Origin: Rhododendron vialii
Taxonomy: Eukaryota; Streptophyta; Magnoliopsida; Ericales; Ericaceae
DNA: 64,000 nucleotides
Assembly (NCBI RefSeq): GCF_030253575.1
Contig: NC_080569.1
Location: 5,643,501-5,707,500, forward strand
Reading direction: 5' to 3'
Positions 23,301 to 36,472 of this stretch are shown here, piece after piece (the stretch's first letter is position 1; each line of letters opens with the position of its first letter). A program made the position numbers and the translations under genes. The notes below the pieces were generated by a model, which saw nothing but the letters and a program-made list of their open reading frames with translations, made no database searches and had not been told where the DNA came from.

Positions 23301-26300
23301 GTTATAGTTCCCATCCTATCTAGGTTGGACAAGCTGATGTCCCCCATTTTCAACCAGCGCTCAACAATTAAGCAGATTGAGCTTCACTTGGGTAGCTCTG
23401 GGTAGACTTGGGGTTTGGCTTGGTCTTGCTGTTCTTCACTTCAAGTGGAGCTTGTGTGGCTGTTCAATTCATTGCAAATTGTCTGAGTTGCAGCCTCACA
23501 AGGCAAGTTGACTTTGCCCTTTTCTCCTCCTTTCCTTCAGGATTGGCAGAATCTTCCTGAGCCTAACGAGAGTTTGAACTATTGTATGTTGCATAGACCC
23601 CAGTTTCATGCAGAAATCTCATACCATCTTAGTCTTTGATTTTGGAAGTCAGGATCGTTTTCAAGGACTCTTTTAGTGCTTTTCTCCTATATTTATGGTA
23701 TGACAACATAGAAGAAGAAGAAGAAAAGAGAATGGAAAGCTGTTTTAACATTAGCCTTCTTCCTGCTATAACAACATATAATCTTGCTTCCTGAATTTTG
23801 AAGGTCAGGATTTTTTTTATGGACTCCTTTTAGAGTTTTAGAACTTTTCTCCTATATCCTTGCTATGGCAAGGTTTAAATAAGAAAGAAGAGAGAAAGGG
23901 GAATCTTTTTAACATTGAGTGTGTGTTCAACTGACATCTTTCACTCCTTTGATAATCTCTCTGCAGCTTTTCACCTCTCTTAGTCACTCTTCTAGTTTTC
24001 TTCTTTTCCAATTTTTTCAATGATTGGTTCTTACTTCTTCCATCACTTGTACCCTACCTCCTCATTGTAAGCCAATTTTATACTTTGTTTCCCTACCTAT
24101 AGTACAATTATGGTATTGATGCATTACTAATCATCACTCATCTGATCAACATCCTATGTGCAATAATACTGGTGTATTGGATGCTAGTTCCCATCCAGGA
24201 AGCTAAAAGAATGCAATTTTCGTTGAAATTATTTTGATTCTAATATCAATGATGGAACTTAATTGCTGCTTAATGGCTTTGATTTATGATTTCTGTTCTT
24301 TGCATTCTTCTTTCTGCAGGTATCTGTTAGCAGAAGCGGGGGACACATTATTTGCTTCCTTCATTGGGACTAAGCAGTACAAGTAAGTCTGATATAATCC
24401 TTCATTCATTAACTTCAATCGTCTTTTTCTTAGTTTTTCTAATATTAAGCTATTTTTTTCCCAATTATAAAGGGATGTCATGGCTGACGCAAACATATTT
24501 CAAGGTGCCATATTTCATGAGGATGCTGCAGAAGATCTTTACGGTATTGCGACTACTGAATCTGTCACTGTTGACAGTCAAAAGATAAGAGTCGAGAATG
24601 TTTCAAAGTCCCTTGAAGCAAAGCCAAGGCAACCAAAATCCAGCCCGAAACCTGCTGTTCATCGGGTAAGGGATCAGTTTATAATTCTCAATTTTGCATC
24701 TCGACATTGCATGTTTTATCTTTTGGCTTTTGTTTGCTATCCGGTTTTGAGTGGTCCCCCATCTGCACCCGCTGCCCCAAGTAGGAAGAGACATACCTAT
24801 GTTATTCGTATTATAATAATTTTCTTTTCGAATTCTTATTTCTAGGGATTTATGGCTCGTGCTAAAGGTATACCTGCATTGGAGTTGTACAGGCTTGCTC
24901 AAAAAAAGAAACGGAAACTTGTGTTATGTGGCCATTCACTTGGTGGAGCAGTAAGTTTGGGTGATGTATTTTTGCTATCATCTAGGACAGAAGCTGGTTG
25001 TTCATGTGATATATATTTTTTTTGCTCCCTCTTTCGACTGTCTAGGTGGCGGCCTTGGCTACCCTTGCCATTTTGAGGGTTATTGCTGCTTCCTCGCCAT
25101 CAAAAGACTATGGTAAAGTTCAAGTCAAGTGTATCACATTCTCTCAGCCTCCAGTTGGGAATGCTGCTTTAAGAGAGTAGGTTTAACATCACCTTATGTA
25201 TGGTTATTTGTAACATCATATTCGGTATTCCTAGCGTCGTAAATATTTATTTCTGACACCATTTTTTTCCCCTTCAGTTATGTTAACAGAAAAGGTTGGC
25301 AGCATTACTTTAAGACTTACTGTATTCCCGAAGATCTGGTTCCTCGAATCCTCTCTCCTGCTTATTTTCATCATTATAATGCACAGACCCCACCTATCCC
25401 GGGTGATGCCGGAGATAGTGATTTGTTGATGTCAAATGAAGGATTGAGGAAACAAAAGGCCGAAAAACTAAAACAGAATGAAGGGGAACAGCTGGTTCTA
25501 GGTTTAGGCCCTGTCCAGACTTCCTTCTGGAGACTTTCTAGGCTTGTCCCTTTAGAGGGTGTCAGAAGACAATTCAATAAATACAAATGGAAACAAGGTG
25601 ACCCTGTTGAGGAATCTTCTGTTGCTAATTCTGCCCCAACATCTTCACTCCATGATGTGGTAGCTGCACCACAGTCTCTTGAAATTCAGGAAGGTTCTGA
25701 TGGAATTTCTCTCGAACCATTAGCTGAGAAAGAAAGAGGCTCCCAAGATGAAGCAAAAGATAGGAAGCCATCTGGAAACATCAATGCCACTTTCAGTGAT
25801 AATACTAAGGCGTGGCGTAGAGTGCCAAATTTACCTTCTTACGTACCCTTTGGCCAGGTAGTCAATATGAACTGGTACCTCTGCAGTGTTCTCTGCTATT
25901 TAGTTTTAAACTGTTAAGAGTTTTTTTTTTTAACTGGTATGACTTTAATAATCTTTTTGATAGTCCTTTTTATTTTATTATAAAGAAATTTGTTCCATCT
26001 TTTGAAACTTTGAACTTTTCGACTTCCCAAATATATTTATTCCTTTTTCCTTTTTCTAATTTTTTTAGCATGCTTGATGTGTTAAAGCTTGTCAAACCTA
26101 GAAGTTGTGATGTTAAGTTTTGGCCATCTTTAGATATCTTTTCCGTTTTTAACTAGGTAACTTTGTTTTAGTTGTCAGCATCCTTGGTAAGAGGGGACAA
26201 CTCTGCTAACTTCCATGTGAACTGGATGGACCATCCATGGGAACTGGATGGAAATAGCTAGTGTAAAGGACATAACTCTCTCCTCATTAAAGTTCCTTGA

Positions 26301-29300
26301 GAACATTTTTAGTTTACTAGCAGCATTATTACGCTACCCTCAAAAGAACATGGTATGCAATCTTCCCAGTTCATCTTAACTCATGTAACTGATATTTCAA
26401 ATTTTGAAGTCCTTCGACCGTGAACTCAACATTTTATTTCTTTTGTGACAGCTCTATCTTTTGGGAAATTCCTCAGTGGAGTCGCTATCGGGTGCCGAGT
26501 ATTCAAAACTGACGTCGGTATAACTTTGTTTACTTATTGACATTCAAACAATGGTTCAATATGACATTCGAAATTTTAAGCACTTTGTCCTGGATGAACT
26601 GTTTCATTCTATTTTGTTTTCATTATTCACTTCACATATATATTAGTATACTTTAACTAGTATATTAATCTGTACATTCAGCTTGTAGAACTTTTCATTT
26701 TTTGCTTTGATTTGGCAAAGATAATTTCAGGTCAGATCTGTGATTACTGAAGTAAGGGAACGTTTTCAGTCACACTCAATGAAGTCATACAGGTCTAGAT
26801 TTCAAAGGTATAGCTAACTTTTCTGGAAGTTTGCTTTTGTTTTTCCAGCATATGTAGCCGGTTGACTACGAGTTGGATTTTTGTTGTGCTTGAAGAGCAA
26901 GATCTATTCCAACATCTTTAGCACATTTTCTTGTTTTGCTATTTCGCCCCTGATTATTTGGAGAAGTGTTGGTAGCTTTCTGAAGGAAAAAGTGTTTTGT
27001 CTAGTTCTCCATTTAGCCACACGTTCAAAGTTCGACTACTTTCTTAAAGAAAAAATTGTTGGTAGCTTTAACCCTTTTAGCATGAAATTCATCTGGATAT
27101 TGGTGTATATCCCTGTTTGTTAATTGGATTATCATGACTTAACTCTCCTTTGTCTTGCAGAATCTATGAAATGTGCACGACAGACGAGACTTCAACCTTC
27201 CTGGGAGGGGAGCAACTGCAGCAATTTCCTCATTTGCAAAAGTGGCTAGGTGCTTCAGTGGCTGGTACTGTTGAGCTTGGGCCCATAGTAGAGTCTCCAG
27301 CTATTCGTGCAGCCACTTCCATTGTTCCTCTTGGATGGAGTGGTATTCCGGGTGAGAAGAATGGGGAAACTCTGAAAGTAGATATTACTGGCTTTGGATT
27401 ACATCTTTGTACGCTGGTTCAAGCTCGTGTTAATGGTAACTGGTATTGACCTTTATCCTTTGAATTAGTCATCTCTGTTGATATATAGGTTTGGTAACTT
27501 CGGTTGTTCCTAGGAGATGATAATTCTATTCTATATTGGGTTGTACAAAGGGGAACACCATGCTACTTTGCACAATTTTAGGAGAACTATTGCTCCACTT
27601 TTGCAAGATGAAATTTAGTCAAAACTGCTAGTAGTAATAGTCTACACATCTTAGTTTTGCTAAAATCTGTTTTAAAGTTTGTCTGTTTGGTGGAGAGTTT
27701 TATGATTCATTATCTTCATAGAGGTCCTTCTGTGTGATGGGTAATCTGTTGCCATTGTTTCTCTTTCATTCAGGTGCTCAACTACAGTGGAGTCATTTCC
27801 TTCATCACCAACATTGTCTTCGGATGGTGGAGTAGAGCAAGATATACAAAAGATCCGCGTTTCAGTTGGACCTCCGCTAAAACGGCCACCTCAAAATTGG
27901 ATGGTGGCAGATTCGTTTCTGCCTCATTTTTCTTCTATTGATTCAAACTCTGTTGATCTGAAAATGGAACAGGATGTTTGCACATTTCATCGTGGAAAAT
28001 TGCTCGCTCCTGAAGGGTTGAGTAATTTTGTCATCTTTTGTACTAGTGATTTCTCTACCGTCTCGAAGGAGGTTCTTGTTCGAACCCGCAGGGTGCAATT
28101 GGTTGGCCTAGAGGTATTCATTCTACACTTGCAACACTAATATGTTATTCAACTATTTATTGCTAAAGGTGGCAAGAACATAATGTGTTTTTCTAGGGTG
28201 CTGGCAAAACTTCTCTTCTCAAGGCAATCTTGGGTCAAGGAGGACTTACTGCTACTAATATTGAAAATTTGGAAATGCATGTTGATATTCAAGAAGGGAT
28301 CGGTGGCGGTTTGCTCTACTCAGATTCAACAGGAGTAAATTTGCAGGTCCTTTGTGTTAAATTAACTCAATGTTTTGTATTTTTAAGGTCTCCTGAGTGT
28401 AATATGTTTCTCTTCTTATGTTGTTACCACTTCTGGTGTTGGCATTCTGATGTGACGAAGAATCCTAAACCTGCAGGTCCTTTCATAGTAGATTCTTGCC
28501 ATACGATTAGTCGCAGCGATAGAGTTTGGGTAAATCAATTACACCCAGTTCAGTTCCCTTAATTGGGGTTTGGATGAGTGGATTGGTATAGTCCTAACTT
28601 CCAACCTTTGGGATTAAATGTACAAAGGGCTGGCTGTCCTCAGGTTGGAACCTTCCGCTATAAGGTTAAAAGCCAGAGTTTTAACCAGTGAACCAGTGCC
28701 TTTTCTTAGGGATAGAGTTTGAATACTAGTAACGACAATGTTATTTTTACTTTTTTCGGTAATACAACTAACCGCTTACTGAGAAAAAAGGAATTAGCAA
28801 AAACACAAAAGTAAGGCTTCTTATCCGTCTTGCTCCAATTTTTTCCGAATTATGCTGTCCGACTTTTTGTGGCTTTTTTTCTTCTTTTTCATATTTGGGT
28901 TTTGACCCAACTGGTCCAAACCCAACTTTTTCTGAATTACAAGTTGGCAATTGTTAAAACAAGGCGGTAACCTTTTTTTTTGTGAATATTTGTTTCATGT
29001 TACCCTGCAGGACCTTCATATGGAAGCATCTCGTTTCAGGGATGAACTTTGGAAGGGAATCCACGATCTTAGTAGAAAAACAGACTTGATTGTTCTTGTG
29101 CATAACCTGTCCCACAGCATACCTCGATGCAGTCTCTCAAATGCATCACAGCAGCAGCCAGCCCTCTCACTTCTGCTGGACGAAGCAAAGGTCCTTGGGA
29201 TCCCTTGGGTACTCGCCATAACAAATAAATTCTCAGTTAGTGCACACCAGCAAAAAGCAGCAATAAATAATGTTCTTCAGGCATATCAAGCATCTCCAAG

Positions 29301-30454
29301 CACAACTGAAGTCATCAATTCTTGTCCGTATGTTATGCCCAGTGCTGCAAGTGCTCCTCTGTCTCAGGGAGTGGAAGATGCAAATTCCGATGAGAGGATG
29401 GGTCCTCAAAAGTTTATTTTTGCTCCTTTAAATCTTGTACGGAGGCCTTTCCAGAAGAAAACAATCGTTTTCCCTGTAGAGGGTGTAAATGCTCTGTGTC
29501 AGCTTGTCCATCGTGTGCTTCAGAGCCATGAGGAGGCTGCTATGCAGGTTAGGATACTTTCTGTCCTCAGTAGAAACATCTCATTCATATATGTTGATCA
29601 GGATACCAGAAAAGGAGAGAAAAGACAAGTATTTATGTTATTAATTGATGGTAGACATAGTAAAAGGATCTAAAACAGATAAATTGAGGATGGAGAGGTA
29701 TGTGAAGTACTAATCGTAACCCTTCGAACAATATGTTTATTAGCTGAATCTTGTGAACTGTGGATTGGGAGAGGGGTGCACGAACTCATGGTGTAAATCC
29801 TTGAGTCTTTGACTCAATGAATTTGGTACTTGGGTAGTTGGAATATGTGTGGGGACTGGGGACTAAAAAGTGAGGAAATATGAACAAAACGTTTAACTGA
29901 ATGTCATATCCTATGGATGTGACAAAGTTGTTTAGCCCAAATATCTGTTTTTGCAACCTGAAGTGAATACATAGAAATATGTGGCTATGGCATTTTGTTG
30001 CACACGGATACTCTGTCATTAGTGAACTCATCTCTTGTGGATTAGCGTAAAAGATACCAGGTAGAAAGTGGCTGATTGTAGTCGTCAAAGGAAAAGAGTC
30101 TTTTCCTCGAATTCTTCATGATGAATAGAACAAGAACCAGCCTACTTGGGACTTGCCATTGCTATACTTGTGAACCTTTTTTTTTCTTATCAATTCCGTT
30201 TTTCCTTTTATATGCTTGTAGACAATTCCAAGCTTGCTTATTTCCTCACGGTCTCTCTTTTTGTTTCAAAGGAGCTTGCAAGAGAAAAACTTCTGTTGGA
30301 ATTGACTCGAGAGCATGCCATGGCTGTAACTCGAGATTCCCAGGCCAAGGAAACTTCTTTATCTGCTGCAGCTATGGGCGCTTCCGTTGGAGCGGGTCTT
30401 GGTGTTCTATTAGCCGTTGTCTTGGGTGCAGCATCTGCCCTACGGAAACCATGA
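20364..30454 (+). CDS. Class 3 lipase family protein with C-terminal P-loop region (1027 aa)
   Basis: Fourteen exons join in frame with GT-AG borders: 20364-20630, 22306-22415, 24320-24382, 24473-24665, 24846-24950, 25046-25176, 25278-25857, 26452-26517, 26731-26807, 27161-27442, 27774-28113, 28197-28346, 29011-29547, 30272-30454; 3084 nt. It matches the plant family represented, from memory, by At3g07400. The lipase_3 domain has the nucleophile elbow GHSLGG (Ser242), a probable catalytic Asp309 in PEDLVPR and FHHYN (His321/322). A second region has a perfect Walker A, GLEGAGKT (736-743), followed by DLIVLVHNLSH and ITNKFS, resembling a small-GTPase-like fold with a degenerate NKxD. The C terminus is Ala/Gly-rich and hydrophobic (SAAAMGASVGAGLGVLLAVV), likely a membrane hairpin. 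Substrate unknown; galactolipid, phospholipid or triacylglycerol are possible. Introns 1 and 2 are 1.7 and 1.9 kb. Confidence 0.92.
20965..21275. repeat. Dispersed-repeat fragment in lipase intron 1
   Basis: Repeated text around AACGAGCTT, GTTTATGAGACGAACCGATC and AAACGAGCTTT occurs twice about 140 bp apart. This vocabulary is common in dispersed plant hAT-type repeats. Ends and target duplication are not resolved. Confidence 0.35.
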
Positions 30455-31494
30455 TATCCTCAACAGTTTTGGTCCAGGGCGGTGTCAACTACAAATCTTC
30501 CAGATGTATAATTAGTCAGCTAAAAGGTGCTACAGCCTTCCTGTTAGTGTATCTATTAGTTTTCTAATGTTATGAGATTTGATAATTTTTTATCAGCAGC
30601 AAATAACCTGCCATTTATTTATTTTTGTTAATAGTTATTAATCAAAGGCAAAGAAAACATTGGTGTTTTACGGTTTTCGTAATGCCTATTTTGATGTTTA
30701 TTCATCTTTTCTGGTTGATAATTGTACTCGATGTAACTCTTCAAGATGGTGATGAATCTCTTGTATATTGACTGCACATAACACGATGCCGAATTTCTAT
30801 TGATATACAAGCTCTTCAAGATGGTGATGAATCTCTTGTATATTAACTCCTCAGTTTCAAATGTACTTGACGCTCTCCTCTTGTCTGAAAAATGGCTATC
30901 TGCTGAACATATAGATGGACCTGTTCTTTTTGTCATCATCATCTTTATTAGTTGCCATGCTAATTTCAGAATTAAGGGTTTTGTTTGGATCAAATTTTAT
31001 TGAACTTTTATTTTTATGGGATTTCTACATCAGTAGCACTTCAATTCCAATCCTGTTTGGAGCTGTGGCTCCCATTGCGTCACTGTATGTGGCATTGCCA
31101 TTTACCTAGCAGAAAAATGAACTTTCATGGAGAGGAATGCAGTCTCCGTTGAAGCTCACAAAAGTTATTTTCACTGGATAATTTGATAATATATGGAACA
31201 CTCAGACCATAGGTTTGCAGATAAAATTCATTGAAGCGAACACCACATTTCCCTAAATGCAACCAAAAAAAAAAAAAGCTGAATGAGTCACCCATTTTAT
31301 CAAGTTTGCGCAACTCAAGAATCCTCCTCACAACATAAATAAAGGTAACCAAAAATACATGTAATTCTCATCAAAGTTTACTCCCATGCTTAAATTCAGA
31401 GAGAAACTAACAGTCTCCAAATTCTTGTAATTAATTCCTGAAACGAAACGAACTAAAAAGAGAACTGTTGTGTATAACGTGAAAATAGGAGTCG
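30455..31494. other. Convergent 3' region between lipase and RABA5 genes
   Basis: The 3'UTRs of two convergent genes should share this 1-kb spacer. A 75-bp-period partial tandem repeat is visible: CTCTTCAAGATGGTGATGAA plus TCTCTTGTATATT at 30737-30769 and again at 30812-30844. No gene seen. Confidence 0.6.
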
Positions 31495-33344
31495 TCAGGA
31501 ACAGCAAGATAAAACTCCCTTTTGCTTGGACATGTCGGACCCATTAACTAGGGTAACGCGATTGACAGATAATTCAGCCTTGTAGGAATCGGAGTTCAAC
31601 ATCTTCCTGCTGACATCGTTGTAGATTTGACGAATAACTATCTCAAAAGCCGCATTAACGTTAGTAGAATCCAGGGCTGATGTCTCGATGAAGAACAATC
31701 CTTCTTCTTGTGCAAGGCTTTTGCCTTCATCGATGCTCACATCTCTAATGTTCTCCAAGTCACACTTGTTTCCTACCAAGATTCTTGCTACTGTAGTATC
31801 GCAATGAGCTGCATGGTTATCACATTAAGAGTTAAAACTTGTTGACATAAAGTAATGGCAATTTCAGACGAATGACAATCTGGGTAGATGTCATCGGAAA
31901 GGATCGATGCTAAACATGCGATGTTTAATACTTCATGACTAACTTTTAGCTTCATGATTCTAAGACAAGTGCCAATGGAATATCAATGTGGAAAATCACA
32001 TCTAGATAATTTAGGACTTCTGCACTACTTTCCTTCACAATCTTTTGAAATATTTCTGCATTACTCTCCTACACAATCTTTTGAGAGTTGGGACTCGAGG
32101 GTCATGAACCCGCGCCCAGCGGAAAAGAAAGCACAATCAAGCATACCCACATTTCCAGCCTTTACAATAGACTATAGCAAGTATACTCCACTGATAGCGT
32201 TTTTCACACATTCTAATTTCTACTGTCAAAGGGACACGGGACCTATAGTGCGACAGTATACATTTCAAAAAATCTGGATCATTGATTGTAGAGATGAATG
32301 ATTTGGATAGCGCATTACCCACAGCACCAGGGTCCCTACGTCCCACATGTAGCATACTTTTAGCAAATCTAGACCGCTAAAAAACACTTTTGGACTTCTT
32401 GGATTGTGCACTACACCCTTGTAGTGCACTCCCACACTACAGGGTCCACGGTTCCTTGTTGGAGCTATTTGGAAACAAAAAACTTTAAGCATGTGCCCTG
32501 ACCACAAAAGGTGGATACTTCATTTTACCTAAACCAAATGCAGACACACTGTTGGGAAAAAAAAGTGACTTTTTTAGTTTTATTTTGCCAATCTGGGGTG
32601 CTCCAGAACCACCAGGCCATTTAATTTCCCAAATGGTCATTCCCATCCTATTATGTTCAATTTTTAGTAGAAGAGGATGAAAAATCTGATACCCAAAAAA
32701 AAAGAATGAAAAATCAGGCATACCCACATTGCTAACCATCACAAATTACCATAATCAAGTCAAGAGTACCCACATTGGTAACCATCCCAATTAACCAAAA
32801 TCAAGCATACCCACATAGCTAACCATCTCAATTTACCAAAATCAAGCATACCCACATTCTTAACCATCCCAATTAACGGAAATCCAGTAAAAAATCCACT
32901 AGTTCACATTGACAATTCCACAAAACCCACAAAGCAGGACAAGTAGTAATAGAGTAGATAAACGGTGTAAAAGTAAAGCACATAGAATTATACAGTATCA
33001 AACGACTTACTGTTGAGCTCATCGAGCCATCGCTTGATGCTGTCGAAGGTGGTGCGGCGGGTGATATCGTAGACGAGGAGCGCACCGAAGGCGCCGCGGT
33101 AGTAGGCGGAGGTGACGGCGCGGAAGCGTTCCTGGCCGGCGGTGTCCCAGACCTGGGCTTTGACCTCCTTGCCCTCGACCTCCAACACCTGGGTCTGGAA
33201 CTCCACTCCCACCGTGGCTTTGGAGTGGAGGTCGAACTCGTCCCTGGCGAACCGGGATAGTAAGTTGGATTTCCCCACTGCTGAGTCGCCTATGACCACT
33301 ATCTTGAACAAGTACTCCTCTCCCTCTTCTTCTTGATTACCCAT
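31495..33344 (-). CDS. RABA5-type Rab GTPase (215 aa)
   Basis: Two exons on the minus strand, 33344-33011 and 31808-31495, with a 1202-bp intron joining in ..LDELNT|HCDTT... All G motifs are present: GDSAVGKS (19-26), WDTAGQE (66-72), NKCD (125-128) and ETSA (153-156). The C terminus SCCS gives the double-cysteine geranylgeranylation site (213-214). The text [18 protein letters not shown] and [11 protein letters not shown] fits the plant RABA5 (Rab11-like) subclade. It is a membrane-recruited switch for trafficking at the trans-Golgi network and cell plate/cell edges. Synteny suggests the RABA5b locus, but the protein text alone does not decide among RABA5b-e, so no symbol is given. Intact. 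Confidence 0.95.
32714..32877. repeat. About 42-bp minisatellite in the RABA5 intron
   Basis: Four degenerate units built on AAATCAAGCATACCCACAT then TAACCATCCCAATTAACC, at 32714-32877, within the single intron. The last two copies differ at only a few bases. Confidence 0.8.
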
Positions 33345-33625
33345 TTGTTGGAGAGAAAGAAAGGAGGGAGAGATATTTGTAGTGGATGGGATTGGAGGGG
33401 TGTTGGGAATGGGATCGGGAAGAGAAATGGGAGTGAGGTTTTGGAGGAGTGAAGTGAGCAGAGACTGACTGCGGAATTGACGGACAGATGTGGAAAATAA
33501 GACTTTCGGAGGAATTTTTTACACGGGATTGTCGGGGTCTTCATATTTTCTTTCCATTTTTTGAGCAAATCTTCCATTTTGATAACTTGGGATAGTTTGC
33601 GCTTTTGCTGGTACCCAATAGCGAA
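33345..33625. promoter_or_regulatory. RABA5 upstream region
   Basis: Short leader and promoter region of the leftward RABA5 gene: pyrimidine-rich on the minus strand and cut off at 33626 by the hAT element's target duplication. No clear TATA box was assigned. Confidence 0.4.
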
Positions 33626-33633
33626 ACCAGGAA

Positions 33634-35469
33634 TAGGGGTGTCAAATGAGTCAGGCCGGCATGGCACGACACGGCACGCTTTTAATGAGCACGTGGACGG
33701 GCACGGTTTTGGCCGGGTACGGCATGACACGACACAGTTTTAGTGGGAATGTGGACTGACAAGGGGCACGGCACAAAAGTTGACCCGGCACGACACAGTT
33801 CTAGTCGGACACGGCACGAATTGACGGGGATGAAAGGGCACGATACAAGGCATGAAAAAAAATTAAATTAAATAATTTGACTTGAGACTCATAAATATAA
33901 TGTGATTAATTAACAATAATTTTAATTACAAAACAAGGCATTTTAGTTTCATAATTTATAAAAAATAAGCTTTTAAATTGGAACAACTAACAATAAATAA
34001 GGAAAAAACTAACTTTAAAGAAAAAACTTTCATGTGATTCGAACCCAAGTCCTATGCAACTTGTCACACATCACAAACCACCAAGGTCATTAGGCCCCGT
34101 TCCAAAACTTGAATAAGTTCTTATTTTTTGTTCAATAATAAGGGGTGTTCCACAAAATAAGAAGTAAGTACTTATTTTTTGGTTAAGACAATTTTAAGCT
34201 CAAAAATCATGTGTTTATGCAAATAATTTTCCTATCAATATGGATCTTATTTGATAGATCTCATTGAGATTTTTAATACGGTGCAAAAAAAATTGAAAAA
34301 TTATTTTTCATTTACGTTATTTTTGAGTTTGAAAATGTGAAATAAACTGCTTATTTGAGTTTTCTGGAACAACCCTTCTTATTTTTCTTTGAGAAGTTCC
34401 AAAATAAGTACTTATTTTTTAAGAAGGTTTCTGGAACGGAGCCTAAGAAACAAAATTGGTTTTAAAAAAATAATCTCTATGGGGTTCAAACCCAAGTCTT
34501 TAGGGACTTGATACACATCTCAAACCATCAAGGGCAACAATCTTGTTGTGCTTATAATTGGAACAACTAATATATATTATTATATAAAAACGGGTCTCTT
34601 GTACTGCAGCCGCAAAATTGCAACACAATTATGACGATCTATACCGTTCATGTTGTTGTTTTTGGTGTTTTAATCACTCGCAAATTTTCAGGTCTATTCG
34701 GTTTTGGAAGCCCTTTCATCGGGACATAGATTCATTAATAGAATTTTTTTTTGTTATGTGCGATTAAGTATATAACGATAACCAATTTACTTTATTTTTT
34801 GCATGAATGATATAAACACTCCCACATAAAAAGGTAGATGGTTCCGATTTTCAAAAAACAACTCAGCGGCCTTTAAGTGGTGCATTATAGGACTTTAACT
34901 CCTTTGAAAGTACTGAATGTGTTCCGATCACGTGGTTTCCGACATCCGATGTAACTTGGGGTGGTGGGGAAAGTCATAATCACGTAAACACTCAACCATT
35001 TGCAGTCCGCCGCCACCAGGAATTAGTTTGTGGCCATGGTAATAGTTTACGGTCAAGGTTATAAGTTTGCGGCCACATGGGATGAGTTTGAGGACACAAT
35101 TAAAAACGGTACGACACAGCACGACCAAGTAAAACGGGCACGGCACGAAGCACGGCACGATTGAAAAATGGCATGACATGACACAATCAAGTAAATGGGC
35201 CAGCACGGCACAACACAATTAAAACACGGGCCAGCACGGGACGACATGATTTAAGTAAATGAGCCCGCCTGACACAACATGATTGAAAAACGGCACGGCA
35301 TGATTTAAGTAAATGGGCACGGCACGGCACGACATGATTGAAAATGGCACAGCACGACATGACACGATTTAATTAAACGGGCAGGCACGGCATGGCACGA
35401 CACGAAACTACGGCTGGCATGAAGCTAAACAGGCCAGGCTGGCACGACACGGCCCGTTTGACACCCCTA
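33634..35469. mobile_element. Non-autonomous hAT transposon, 1836 bp
   Basis: Terminal inverted repeats TAGGGGTGTCAAA at the left and TTTGACACCCCTA at the right are flanked by the perfect 8-bp direct repeat ACCAGGAA (33626-33633 and 35470-35477), diagnostic of hAT. Subterminal regions are arrays of GGCACGGCACGACA-like words on both arms. No transposase seen. A GGCCCCGTTCC-family MITE (34093-34443) is nested inside, between two diverged copies of an about 100-bp block (33990-34090 and 34455-34545). Confidence 0.92.
34093..34443. mobile_element. MITE, GGCCCCGTTCC family, copy 3, nested in the hAT element
   Basis: Ends GGCCCCGTTCCAAAACTT and inverted ..GGTTTCTGGAACGGAGCC; inner AATAAGTTCTTATTTTTTG mirrored near the right end. 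351 bp, no coding capacity. Flanked by TTA and TAA. Confidence 0.7.
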
Positions 35470-35477
35470 ACCAGGAA

Positions 35478-36472
35478 TATAATATATCCAACGCTAAAAT
35501 GGGTTGGTGGGTGAAACGGGTTGGGTTAAAATTTACATATAATTTTTTTTTTTCAAAGTTGACCTGGGCTATAGTCCACTCCATTCTTTAACAAGTTCTG
35601 CCATTACAGGCACCTCGATTGATTTTGGAGTGATCCATCTCATTCTGAACTAGTAAAAGAGTGTAATTGAATGAATTTTTCCGGTGAATCTTACTATAAT
35701 GTAGGAGTATAGAAGTAAAACCCTACTTATATCTCTCTTTTATGTTCGTTGTTTATTTTGCATCTTTATTCTGAAAACTTATTTTCATTGTGAACTGGTA
35801 AAAGAGTGTAATTGAATGAATTTTTCCGGTGAATCATACTAGAAAGTAGGAGTATAGTAGTAGTAAACAGTATTTGTCTCTCTCATTTATGTTTGTTATT
35901 TGTTTTGCATCTTTATTCTGAAAACTTATACAATGGTACTCATATATAAATTCATTTCCTTCATAACACATAAATTTTACTCATAGGGTAAGATTTTTTT
36001 TAAGATAGTAATGTGATTTTCATCTCAAAGGTAATATAAAAATTGGATGTGTCTAGCATTGGTCCCAAAGTGGTGCGCTAAAGTGTTGTATATACTAGTG
36101 GAGGTGGTAAGTGAAATTACTCTATTACCCTTCTGTGTTAAAAAAAAATACTAGTGAGAGAGAGAGCGCTGAAGAGTTTTTTTTGGAAAAATACTTCCAA
36201 TGTTCCTTGCATCTTCAACATGCGAGGCCTGTCTAAAAACTACATCGTCCCACTACAAGTCTACAAGATCTTAGTTCTAAGAAGTAGGTCTGTCCAGTGT
36301 CCACGAATCGGCCCTTGAAGACCATCTTGCAATAAAATTGTTGTCCTGATAGACCTCATGCGAATGTAAAACATTCAAGGGAATTTGCTTTCAATTGAAG
36401 TTAGCCTTGATATTTTATTTTTTACTGAAAGATCTAACGATATTATATTTTATATTACTACATATTATAAAA
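35478..36472. other. Spacer with a 145-bp tandem duplication
   Basis: No gene seen. 35646-35790 and 35791-35930 are adjacent copies of a 145-bp unit (AAAAGAGTGTAATTGAATGA, TTTTTCCGGTGAATC, GCATCTTTATTCTGAAAACT), about 10% diverged. Confidence 0.65.

Noticed and set aside
28347-29010. Open frames within lipase intron 12
   Set aside because: The junction CTG..CAG|GTCCTT to CCCTGCAG|GACCTT gives the continuous conserved protein. The intron text has stops and SINE-like sequence.
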